Shown one piece after another: positions 1-6,142 of a stretch of 14,336 nucleotides of DNA. Source of the DNA: JBBRYK01 sp038237665 (GTDB lineage: Bacteria; Actinomycetota; Thermoleophilia; Gaiellales; Gaiellaceae); NCBI GenBank assembly GCA_038237665.1, contig JBBRYK010000073.1, positions 1 through 14,336 on the forward strand. Direction: 5' to 3'. Every line of letters starts with the position of its first letter. Position 1 is the stretch's first letter. Both the position numbers and the translations under genes were made by a program. Under the pieces are notes generated by a model, which did not search any database, had not been told where the DNA came from, and saw nothing but the letters and a program-made list of their open reading frames with translations.

Positions 1-650
1 CGCGCACCGATGTGCGGCGACAGCGCGCGGATGCGCCGGAGCGCCTCCTCGGGGTTGGACAGGTCGAGCCGGCGATCGGCGGCCGTGATCTTCTCCGCGT
101 ACGTGAGGCCTTCGGGCGGCTGCGGAGTCGGCTCGTGCAGCTCGTCGAGCAGCTCGACCGCGAGCGGGGCGGCCTTCGCATAGACGGCACCGGCGTCTTC
201 ATCCGGCTCGATCGGCAACGAACGCTGCGCGATGATCGGGCCGGCGTCGAGCTCCTCGACGAGCTCGATGATCGTGACGCCCGTGTCCGTGTCGCCTGCC
301 ATGAGCGCCCGCTCGACCGGAGCGGCACCGCGCCAGCGCGGGAGCAGCGACGGATGCACGTTCAGCCAGCGGTGCTGTTCGAGCAGATCGCGGGGGATCA
401 GCCGACCGTAGGCGATGAGGACGATCGTCTCGGCCGGCAGCTCCTCCGGACGCTCCGGCTGGAGGACGGGAATGCCGAGGCGCTCGGCGGTGAGCTTCGC
501 CGGCGGCGGGGTCAGGCGGCGGCCTCGACCTGCGGGCCGGTCGGGACGCGTGAGGAGGAAGGCGACGTCGTCCCGTGCAGCCAGGCGCTCGAGCACGTCG
601 GCGCCGAACGGCGCTGTCGCCGCGACGCCGATCCGGCCCAGATCGCTCAG
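1..650 (-). CDS. fmt: Methionyl-tRNA formyltransferase, 3' end cut by window edge
   Basis: This enzyme formylates initiator Met-tRNA with 10-formyl-tetrahydrofolate, the step that makes the formyl group later removed by Def. I translated the minus strand by hand; about 216 codons are visible and the frame is open to base 1. The catalytic stretch NVHPSLLPRWRGAAP is at residues 97-111, with the family's Asn (N97) and His (H99), and the catalytic Asp is D135 in the ELDAGPI segment. The RPDRPAGRGRRL segment (35-46) and the AEKIT segment (185-189) also fit the family. The usual N-terminal GTPxFA motif is replaced by AATAPFGA. No ATG, GTG or TTG lies in frame before a GTG at 594-596, which would delete the first Rossmann strand. 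The likeliest start is a CTG at 648-650 overlapping the def stop, or a CTG at 639-641. Neither has a clear Shine-Dalgarno. The family call is secure; the start is not. Confidence 0.93.
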   Translation of the reverse strand, partial: MSDLGRIGVAATAPFGADVLERLAARDDVAFLLTRPDRPAGRGRRLTPPPAKLTAERLGIPVLQPERPEELPAETIVLIAYGRLIPRDLLEQHRWLNVHPSLLPRWRGAAPVERALMAGDTDTGVTIIELVEELDAGPIIAQRSLPIEPDEDAGAVYAKAAPLAVELLDELHEPTPQPPEGLTYAEKITAADRRLDLSNPEEALRRIRALSPHIGA

Positions 651-1198
651 GGCAGGACGAGCAGCGGCTGCGGGCGCAGGAGCCCGAGCGCCTCCTTGCG
701 CGCCTCGGGCGTGGTCCGGTCGATGACCAGGACGCCGTCGAGATGGTCGAGCTCGTGCTGGGCCGCCCGGGCGCCCATGCCCTCGAGCTCGAAGCTGACC
801 TCCTCGCCGGCCGGATTCCGCCCGGCAAGCGTTACCCGCACGGCTCGCTCGACGGGCACGCGGACGCCCTGGATCGAGAGGCAGCCCTCCTCGTCGGACT
901 CGACCTCGTCGGCGCTCCAGACGAGCTCGGGGTTGACGACCACAGCCGGCTCGCTCTCGGGGTCCGGCTGGAAGACGAAGACGCGGCGCACGACGCCCAC
1001 CTGTGTGGCCGCGAGGCCGACCCCGTTGGCGTCGCGCATGAGGGCGGTCATGCGCTCGACGAGCCGCGCGAGATCGCCGTCGAACGTCTCCACCTCCCGC
1101 GCCCGCATCCGCAAGGCCGGATCCGGGTACTGGCGGATCTGGGCGAGCGCCAGCCGTCGCCGCGCTTCCGCCTCGGCGTCGAGTTCCTCGTCGCGCAC
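647..1198 (-). CDS. def: Peptide deformylase
   Basis: This is a cytoplasmic metallo-hydrolase, usually Fe2+-dependent, that removes the N-formyl group from nascent proteins. Counting from the longest possible start (GTG at 1219, 190 aa), all three family motifs are present: GVGLAATQ at 66-73, EGCLS at 111-115 with metal ligand C113, and QHELDHLDG at 154-162 with ligands H155 and H159 and catalytic E156. I prefer the GTG at 1196-1198 (183 aa) because a GAGGAG lies 9 nt upstream of it, while the GTG at 1219 has no ribosome site. Either way about 20-28 extra charged residues (rich in E, A and R) precede the usual start region at QIRQYPDPALR. It follows priA closely and its stop overlaps the proposed fmt start, so priA-def-fmt should be cotranscribed. 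Confidence 0.96.
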   Translation of the reverse strand: MRDEELDAEAEARRRLALAQIRQYPDPALRMRAREVETFDGDLARLVERMTALMRDANGVGLAATQVGVVRRVFVFQPDPESEPAVVVNPELVWSADEVESDEEGCLSIQGVRVPVERAVRVTLAGRNPAGEEVSFELEGMGARAAQHELDHLDGVLVIDRTTPEARKEALGLLRPQPLLVLP

Positions 1199-1246
1199 CT
1201 GCCCGTGCTCCTCGGCCACGGGCGGCAGTGTAGTCGCGGCGACCCG

Positions 1247-3172
1247 TCAGAGACTCTGCGGATCGACGTCGACGACCGCCGTCAGGCCGTCGCGTCGCAT
1301 TGCCGGCGCGGCCGCCGCCAGGAGGCGGCCGGCGGGCCCGGCCACGCTCCGCGGCTGCTCCGTCTTCGCGACGAGTTGTGCCCGGTAGCGGCCCCGCAGC
1401 CGCAGGAGCGGCGCCGGGCCGAGCACTTGAGCTCCGTCCAGGTGTGCCCGGAGCTCGGTCAGCGCCTGCATGGGCGACTCCTGGTCGGGTCCCGAGACGA
1501 GGACGCGCACCAGGTGACGGAACGGCGGGTAGCCGAGCTCTCGCCGCCGCTCCAGCTCCCCGGCCATGAAGCGCTCGACGTCGTGGCGGGCGGCCAGCGC
1601 GATCGGCCGGGCGTCCGGCTGAAAGGTCTGGATCAGGACGCGACCGGGCGCGTCGCGCCCGCTGCGCCCGGCGAGCTGGGTGAGGAGTTGAAACGTCCGC
1701 TCCTCGGCGCGGAAGTCGGGCATGCCGAGGCCCGTGTCCGCATCGACGACCGCGGCGAGCTCGACTCCCTCGAAGTGGTGGCCCTTGGCGACCATCTGCG
1801 TCCCGAGCAGGACGGCGCGCTCGGCCGCCGCGAAGCGCGTGAGGGATTCGGCCAGCAGCTCCGGCTTCGAGGCGGCGTCGGCATCGAGGCGGATCCGTTG
1901 CAGCGCGGGAAAGCGGGCGGCCAGGTCTCGCTCCAGGCGCTGCGTTCCCGCACCGAGGCGGGCGAGTTCGGGCGAGCGGCACTCGGGGCAGAGTTCGGGC
2001 GCGGGCTCCGCGTGGCCGCAGTGGTGGCAGCGGAGCGTTTCGTCGCCGTGGAGGACCAGGGCAACGTCGCAGTTGCGGCAACGGCGGGTGGTGCCACACG
2101 CCCGGCAGTGGAGCGCTGGGGAAACACCCCTGCGGTTGAGCAGCAGAATCGCCTTACCACCGGTCCGCTCGAGCCGGGCCAGTTCGTCGAGCAGCGGGGC
2201 GGACAGGGGATAGCCACCTTCCCGGCGAAGGTCGACCACCAGGACGGGCGGCAGGGGCCCTGAGATCCGGCCGCCGAGCTCGATCCTCTCCAGTCGCTCC
2301 CAGCTCTCCGGGCGCGGTGTCGCGCCGCCGTAGAGGGCGACCGCGCCCTCGATAGCGGCGCGCTTGGCGGCGACCGTCCTCGCGTCGTAGCGAGGGTCGG
2401 ACTCCTGCTTGTACGAGGGGTCGTGCTCCTCGTCGACGCAGATCAGCCCGAGGTCGCGAAGCGGTGCGAAGACGGCGGAGCGTGCGCCGACGACGACGCG
2501 CGCCTCGCCGCTCGAGATGCGCCCGCGCTCGTCACGCCGCTCGGCGTCGGTCAGGCCCGAGTGCAACACGGCGACCGTGTCGCCGAAGCGCGCCCGGAAC
2601 CGCCCCAGCGCCTGCGGAGTGAGGGCGATCTCGGGCACGAGCACGATCGCCCCTCGACCCCGTGCCAGGGTCTCCTCGCAGGCGCGGAGATACACCTCCG
2701 TCTTGCCGCTACCGGTCGCGCCGTAGAGCAAGAGGTGCGCGGCTTCGCCGGCGTCGAGCGCCGAGACGACGCGCGCGAGGGCCGTCTGTTGCGTCTCGCT
2801 GAGCAGCGCCGGACGCGCTTCGCCCGCGAGCGCATGGCGCCCAGCGGCGGAGGACTGCTCCTTCCTCCGCTTCGGCTTGTGCGGCGCAACGAGCTCGAGC
2901 GCCCGAGCCGGCGTCGATCCGTAGTAGTCGGCGAGCCAGAGCGCCAGATCGATGAGCGCCGGAGGCACTTCGTCGAGCACCTTCTCGATCGGCACCGCAT
3001 CGACGCCGTCCGGTGGAGCCCGGCCCACGTCGACGACCACTCCCCTGCGCCGCATCCGGCCGAAACGCACCTGCACCACGGCTCCCTTGCCGACACCCTC
3101 GGGGACCTCGTACGTAAAGGGACGCGCCACCGAGCGCGCGGTCAGCAGCGGATACACGGATGCGTACGGCAC
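1247..3172 (-). CDS. priA: Primosomal protein N' (replication restart helicase PriA)
   Basis: PriA is a 3'-5' superfamily 2 DNA helicase that recognises stalled forks and reloads the replisome. The 641-aa protein begins with the DNA-binding domain (about 1-105). Walker A GATGSGKT is at 151-158, the DEEH Walker B box at 247-250, and motif VI QLAGRSGR at 499-506. Eight zinc-binding cysteines (356, 359, 365, 368, 382, 385, 395, 398) interrupt the helicase core, as expected. All key residues appear intact, unlike the helicase-dead PriA-like proteins of Mycobacterium and Streptomyces. The start is GTG; a GGGA only 3 nt upstream is too close to be a good ribosome site, so start certainty is moderate. 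It lies 54 nt downstream of the ZIP gene on the same strand, with no obvious terminator between, and 27-48 nt before def depending on the def start. Confidence 0.97.
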   Translation of the reverse strand: MPYASVYPLLTARSVARPFTYEVPEGVGKGAVVQVRFGRMRRRGVVVDVGRAPPDGVDAVPIEKVLDEVPPALIDLALWLADYYGSTPARALELVAPHKPKRRKEQSSAAGRHALAGEARPALLSETQQTALARVVSALDAGEAAHLLLYGATGSGKTEVYLRACEETLARGRGAIVLVPEIALTPQALGRFRARFGDTVAVLHSGLTDAERRDERGRISSGEARVVVGARSAVFAPLRDLGLICVDEEHDPSYKQESDPRYDARTVAAKRAAIEGAVALYGGATPRPESWERLERIELGGRISGPLPPVLVVDLRREGGYPLSAPLLDELARLERTGGKAILLLNRRGVSPALHCRACGTTRRCRNCDVALVLHGDETLRCHHCGHAEPAPELCPECRSPELARLGAGTQRLERDLAARFPALQRIRLDADAASKPELLAESLTRFAAAERAVLLGTQMVAKGHHFEGVELAAVVDADTGLGMPDFRAEERTFQLLTQLAGRSGRDAPGRVLIQTFQPDARPIALAARHDVERFMAGELERRRELGYPPFRHLVRVLVSGPDQESPMQALTELRAHLDGAQVLGPAPLLRLRGRYRAQLVAKTEQPRSVAGPAGRLLAAAAPAMRRDGLTAVVDVDPQSL

Positions 3173-3226
3173 GCGTCCCAGGGTACGCCGCGCATCAGGC
3201 GCCGCCCGGACGAGCCGGGAAGCAGC

Positions 3227-4054
3227 TCAGGCGCCGACGGCGACGAGCACGAAGTCAGTGCCGAAACCGAGCACGAGCCCGACGAGGAGGCCCCAGGCCA
3301 CGACCGTCTTCGAGCCGAGCCGGGCACAAATGCCGAGCAGCGCAGTGACCACGTAGAGGATCGAGCCGCCGGCGAGCGCGAGGAAGGCGACCGAGATCGC
3401 CTCGCTCGCCCAGGCCTGCCCGATGAGGGTGCCGAGGAAGGTCGGCGCCCCGCCGATCACGCCGAGCAGGCCGAGGAAGCGCCAGCTTGGCACCGTCGCC
3501 TCGCCCGAGAGCGGCGCGACGATGCCGAATCCCTCGGTCGCGTTGTGCAGCCCGAAGCCGATCACGAGCATGAGCGCGAGCGCGATCTGGTCACGTGCCG
3601 CCGACTGGCCGATCGCGAGGCCCTCGGCGAAGTTGTGGAGCCCGATCCCCGTCGCGATCAGGAGGGCGAGCGTCCGTGCGGGCGTGAGCACCAGCCCCGA
3701 GGCCGAGAACTCACCGACGGCCGCGGCGCCTGGCCCCAGCATCCTCCTCTTCCGCTGCCCGCCCATCCATCGGTCGTAGTAGACGAGGCTCAACAGGCCG
3801 AGGGCAAAGCAGCCCGCAGCGATCGAGCCGAGCCCGAGGAAGCGGCCGTCCGAGCCGGCCTTCAAGGCCTCCTCCACGGGCTCGACCGCGCCGGTCAGGA
3901 CGTCCCAGAGCAGGAAGAGCAGGATCCCCGTCGCGGTCGCGCTCAGGAACGCCTTCAGCGCGAGATGCGGGCTGCGCAGGCGACCGATCGGGAGCCCGAG
4001 AAAGATCGTCAGGCCGGCGACGGCTCCGAGAACGAGGATCTGGGCGGATGACAT
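3227..4054 (-). CDS. ZIP-family divalent metal transporter (GufA/ZupT-like)
   Basis: This is a predicted inner-membrane carrier for divalent metals such as Zn, Fe or Mn, 275 aa. I see about eight hydrophobic segments, including residues 6-24, 38-55, 74-92, 122-140, 156-170, 192-212, 220-242 and 250-274. The two metal-site motifs of the family are present, HNFAEG at 140-145 and HNATEG at 170-175. The Pro common in ZupT (HNxPEG) is Ala in one and Thr in the other, which resembles the GufA branch. The 93-121 cytoplasmic loop is basic (RKRRM) and lacks the His-rich stretch seen in many ZIPs. The start is ATG, with AAGGA (complement of 4064-4068) 9 nt upstream. It is divergent from a DtxR-family regulator with a palindrome between them, so metal-dependent repression is likely. 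Substrate cannot be told from sequence; uptake is the usual ZIP direction. Confidence 0.92.
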   Translation of the reverse strand: MSSAQILVLGAVAGLTIFLGLPIGRLRSPHLALKAFLSATATGILLFLLWDVLTGAVEPVEEALKAGSDGRFLGLGSIAAGCFALGLLSLVYYDRWMGGQRKRRMLGPGAAAVGEFSASGLVLTPARTLALLIATGIGLHNFAEGLAIGQSAARDQIALALMLVIGFGLHNATEGFGIVAPLSGEATVPSWRFLGLLGVIGGAPTFLGTLIGQAWASEAISVAFLALAGGSILYVVTALLGICARLGSKTVVAWGLLVGLVLGFGTDFVLVAVGA

Positions 4055-4076
4055 GGCAGGCAGTCCTTCGAGCAGG

Positions 4077-4098
4077 TGTAAGGGTCGCCTTACAAGGC
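4077..4098. promoter_or_regulatory. Inverted-repeat operator, likely DtxR-family box
   Basis: TGTAAGG (4077-4083) and CCTTACA (4088-4094) form a perfect 7-bp inverted repeat around GTCG. A second overlapping palindrome, GCCTT (4087-4091) / AAGGC (4094-4098), shares its right arm. Aligned by eye from 4079, 11 of 19 positions match the classical DtxR/IdeR box consensus. It lies between the divergent ZIP and DtxR-family genes, upstream of the -10-like element for the regulator and downstream of it for the transporter, so a bound repressor could block both. Its role as operator is inference. Confidence 0.7.
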
Positions 4099-4104
4099 AC
4101 TCGC

Positions 4105-4112
4105 ACTATAGT
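4105..4112. promoter_or_regulatory. Symmetric -10-like octamer, possible shared divergent promoter
   Basis: ACTATAGT is its own reverse complement, so TATAGT (5 of 6 matches to TATAAT) reads as a -10 hexamer on both strands. It is the most AT-rich spot in the divergent intergenic region. No good -35 hexamer sits 16-18 bp away on either strand. The adjacent inverted repeat at 4077-4094 would overlap the -35 area for the plus-strand gene. Promoter function is inferred. Confidence 0.45.
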
Positions 4113-4128
4113 CGAGACTTCCCGAAGC

Positions 4129-4135
4129 GAGGTGG
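4129..4135 (+). promoter_or_regulatory. Ribosome binding site deciding the DtxR-family gene start
   Basis: GAGGTGG lies 7 nt upstream of a TTG at 4143-4145. It is one of the clearest Shine-Dalgarno sequences in the window. It selects the TTG over the in-frame ATG at 4053, which would put the operator and promoter inside the coding region. Confidence 0.75.
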
Positions 4136-4142
4136 AAGACCC

Positions 4143-4826
4143 TTGGCCGACCGGCATTCGATCGACGAGTACCTCGAGACGATCTACTTCCTCGCCTTCC
4201 CGATCGGCGAGTACCGGCCCATGTCACAGGGCTCGCCCACGCTCGCCTCGCGGGTCGCCGAGATGCTCGGCGTGTCGCGCGCTTCGGCCGGGGAGATGCT
4301 CAAGCGGCTCGAGACCGAAGGACTGATCGAGCGCGGCGAGCACAAGGAAGCGCTCCTGACCGCGACCGGCCGCACGCGGGCCGAGCGGGTCGTCCGCAAG
4401 CACCGCATCATCGAGCGGCTGCTGACCGACTTCATGGGGTACTCGGCCGCCGAGGCCCACGTGCACGCCGACGAACTCGGAGACACGTTCACCGAGGACA
4501 TGGTCGCCCGCATCGACGAGCGGCTCGGACACCCCGAGCGCTGCCCGCACGGGTGGCCGGTGGACACCGAGCTCGAGCAGGCCGAAAACCAGGAGCTGGA
4601 GCCGCTCTCCGCGCTCGAGCCCGGCGACCGCGCGACGATCGTCCGCCTGGCCGAGCACGACGGCGACCTGCTGCACTGGTTCTACGACCAGGGGCTCGTG
4701 CCGGGCACGGACATCGAGCTGCAGGCCGTGCAACCGGCCGTGGGCCAGTTCACCGTGCGGGTGAACGGCGACGAGCGCTCGATCGGCGAAAAGGCCGCGG
4801 AAGGCCTCTTCGTCAAGCCCGAGTAG
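4143..4826 (+). CDS. DtxR/MntR-family metal-dependent transcriptional regulator
   Basis: A 227-aa repressor of the diphtheria toxin repressor family, which senses Fe2+ or Mn2+ and binds palindromic operators. From the TTG start, residues 6-75 form the winged helix (SIDEYLETIYFL, then VAEMLGVSRASAGEMLKRL as the helix-turn-helix). About 76-145 is the dimerisation and metal domain, ending in the family signature LGHPERCPHG (128-137). About 155-227 is a FeoA/SH3-like C-terminal domain. By eye alignment H87 and E91 match the ancillary-site pair and E9 sits at the Met10 (DtxR)/Asp8 (MntR) position. The usual Glu-His pair of the primary site is replaced by G113-D114, with H106, H108 and D110 nearby. 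The helix-turn-helix is preceded by a longer linker (about residues 19-33) than in MntR. It is divergent from the ZIP gene and converges on metK. It probably represses the transporter and itself. Family certain; metal unknown. Confidence 0.95.
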   Translation: MADRHSIDEYLETIYFLAFPIGEYRPMSQGSPTLASRVAEMLGVSRASAGEMLKRLETEGLIERGEHKEALLTATGRTRAERVVRKHRIIERLLTDFMGYSAAEAHVHADELGDTFTEDMVARIDERLGHPERCPHGWPVDTELEQAENQELEPLSALEPGDRATIVRLAEHDGDLLHWFYDQGLVPGTDIELQAVQPAVGQFTVRVNGDERSIGEKAAEGLFVKPE

Positions 4827-4874
4827 TTTTCGCCAGCGGCGACCTCGGTAGCGGCCGTGCCGAACCTAGGAGCG

Positions 4875-6128
4875 CTAACGCGTTACGGCGGGCTCGCCCA
4901 AACCGGCCGCGGCGCGGAGCGCGTCGGCCTTGCCCGTGCGCTCCCAGGTGAAGTCGTGCTCCTCACGACCGAAGTGGCCGTACGCGGCCGTCTTGGCGAA
5001 GATCGGCCGCTGGAGGTCGAGGTCGCGGATGATCGCGCCCGGCCTGAGGTCGAAGTGCTCGCGAACGAGCTCCTCGATCCGCGTGGGCGGGATCTTCTCT
5101 GTGTTGAACGTGCGCACCGCCACCGACACCGGATGTGCGACGCCGATCGCATACGCCACGTTCACCTCGCAACGGTCGGCCAGGCCGGCGGCGACGATGT
5201 TCTTCGCGACGTACCTCGCCGCGTAGGCGGCCGAGCGGTCGACCTTGGTGGGATCCTTCCCGGAGAACGCGCCGCCACCGTGCCGCGCCGCGCCGCCGTA
5301 GGTGTCGACGATGATCTTGCGCCCGGTCAGTCCCGTATCGCCCATCGGCCCGCCGATCACGAACTTGCCCGTCGGGTTGACGTAGACGAAGTCCCGGTCG
5401 TCGTAGAGCCGCTTCTCGTCGAAGAGGTCCGGCGGCAGGATCGGCCGCAGGACGCGGTCGATGATGTCCGGCTTGATCAGCTCCTCGGAGGAGATTCCGT
5501 CGGAGTGCTGCGTCGAGACGAGCACGCGCTCGATCTCGACCGGCCGCTGGTGCTCGTGCTCGTCGACCTCGTAGCGGATCGTCACCTGCGCCTTCCCGTC
5601 CGGGCGCAGATAGGGCAGCTCGCCCGCTTTCCGGACCTCTGCGAGGCGCCGGCAAATCTTGTGGGCAAGCATGATCGGAAGCGGCATCAGCTCCCGGGTC
5701 TCGCGCGTCGCGTAGCCGAACATCATCCCCTGGTCGCCCGCACCGATCCGGTCGAGCGGATCGTCGTCGTTCGCGTCGTGCTGGATCTCGTACGACTTGT
5801 CGACTCCCTGGGCGATGTCGGGTGACTGCTCGTCGATCGCGACGATGACGCCGCACGTATGGGCGTCGAAGCCCCACTCCGAATGCGTGTAGCCGATTTC
5901 GGCGATCCGCTCGCGGACGAGCTTGGGGATGTCCACGTAGACCTCCGTCGAGATCTCGCCCGCAACGACCACCAGCCCGGTGGTGATCAGGGTTTCGCAG
6001 GCGACCCGGCCCTGGCTGTCAGCCGCGAGGACGGCGTCGAGGACGCTGTCCGAGACTTGATCGGCGATCTTGTCCGGGTGGCCCTCGGTGACCGACTCGG
6101 ACGTGAACGAGAATTCGCGGGCTGCCAT
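4875..6128 (-). CDS. metK: S-adenosylmethionine synthetase
   Basis: MetK makes S-adenosylmethionine from methionine and ATP in the cytoplasm, acting as a tetramer. The 417-aa protein is full length. The N-terminal ATP and Mg motif GHPDKIADQVSD is at 16-27, the signature GAGDQGMMFGYA at 129-140, and the second signature GGGAFSGKDPTKVDRS at 284-299. The stretch before GAGDQG (about 112-128, rich in Asp) looks a few residues longer than in E. coli. The start is ATG with no clear Shine-Dalgarno, 14 nt after the stop of the upstream lipoprotein gene, so coupled expression is likely. There is no room for a SAM riboswitch immediately upstream. Its 3' end converges on the DtxR-family gene, 48 nt away, whereas in many actinobacteria the next gene would be priA. 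Confidence 0.98.
   Translation of the reverse strand: MAAREFSFTSESVTEGHPDKIADQVSDSVLDAVLAADSQGRVACETLITTGLVVVAGEISTEVYVDIPKLVRERIAEIGYTHSEWGFDAHTCGVIVAIDEQSPDIAQGVDKSYEIQHDANDDDPLDRIGAGDQGMMFGYATRETRELMPLPIMLAHKICRRLAEVRKAGELPYLRPDGKAQVTIRYEVDEHEHQRPVEIERVLVSTQHSDGISSEELIKPDIIDRVLRPILPPDLFDEKRLYDDRDFVYVNPTGKFVIGGPMGDTGLTGRKIIVDTYGGAARHGGGAFSGKDPTKVDRSAAYAARYVAKNIVAAGLADRCEVNVAYAIGVAHPVSVAVRTFNTEKIPPTRIEELVREHFDLRPGAIIRDLDLQRPIFAKTAAYGHFGREEHDFTWERTGKADALRAAAGLGEPAVTR
4876..4885. repeat. Perfect 10-bp palindrome at the metK stop
   Basis: TAACGCGTTA overlaps the last codons and stop of metK, just beyond the 48-bp convergent gap with the regulator gene (4827-4874). That gap has a small 5-bp-stem hairpin (4830-4842) but no hairpin followed by a U-run in either direction, so no convincing intrinsic terminator is seen. 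Confidence 0.35.
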
Positions 6129-6142
6129 GGCGGCCGGGAAGG

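Noticed and set aside
575..2263. Long plus-strand open frame antisense to def and priA (562 codons); similar ones at 2423-4051, 8476-10044 and 11618-13144
   Set aside because: They lie opposite genes with full sets of family motifs, show low-complexity Arg/Ala/Gly/Pro-rich translations without recognisable domains, and are expected in very GC-rich DNA where stop codons are rare.
3173..3226. Hairpin between the ZIP stop and the priA start
   Set aside because: On the minus strand CCCGG/CCGGG can form a 5-bp stem, but no U-run follows, and such stems are common by chance in this GC-rich DNA.
4053..4142. In-frame upstream ATG extension of the DtxR-family gene
   Set aside because: It would place the operator and -10-like element inside the coding sequence and overlap the ZIP start. 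The TTG at 4143 has a strong Shine-Dalgarno and matches the family N terminus.
4827..4874. Possible bidirectional terminator in the convergent gap
   Set aside because: The only hairpin (TCGCC/GGCGA, 4830-4842) has a 5-bp stem and no U-run downstream in either direction.
6129..6142. SAM riboswitch upstream of metK
   Set aside because: Only 14 nt separate metK from the upstream coding sequence, so there is no room for an aptamer there.
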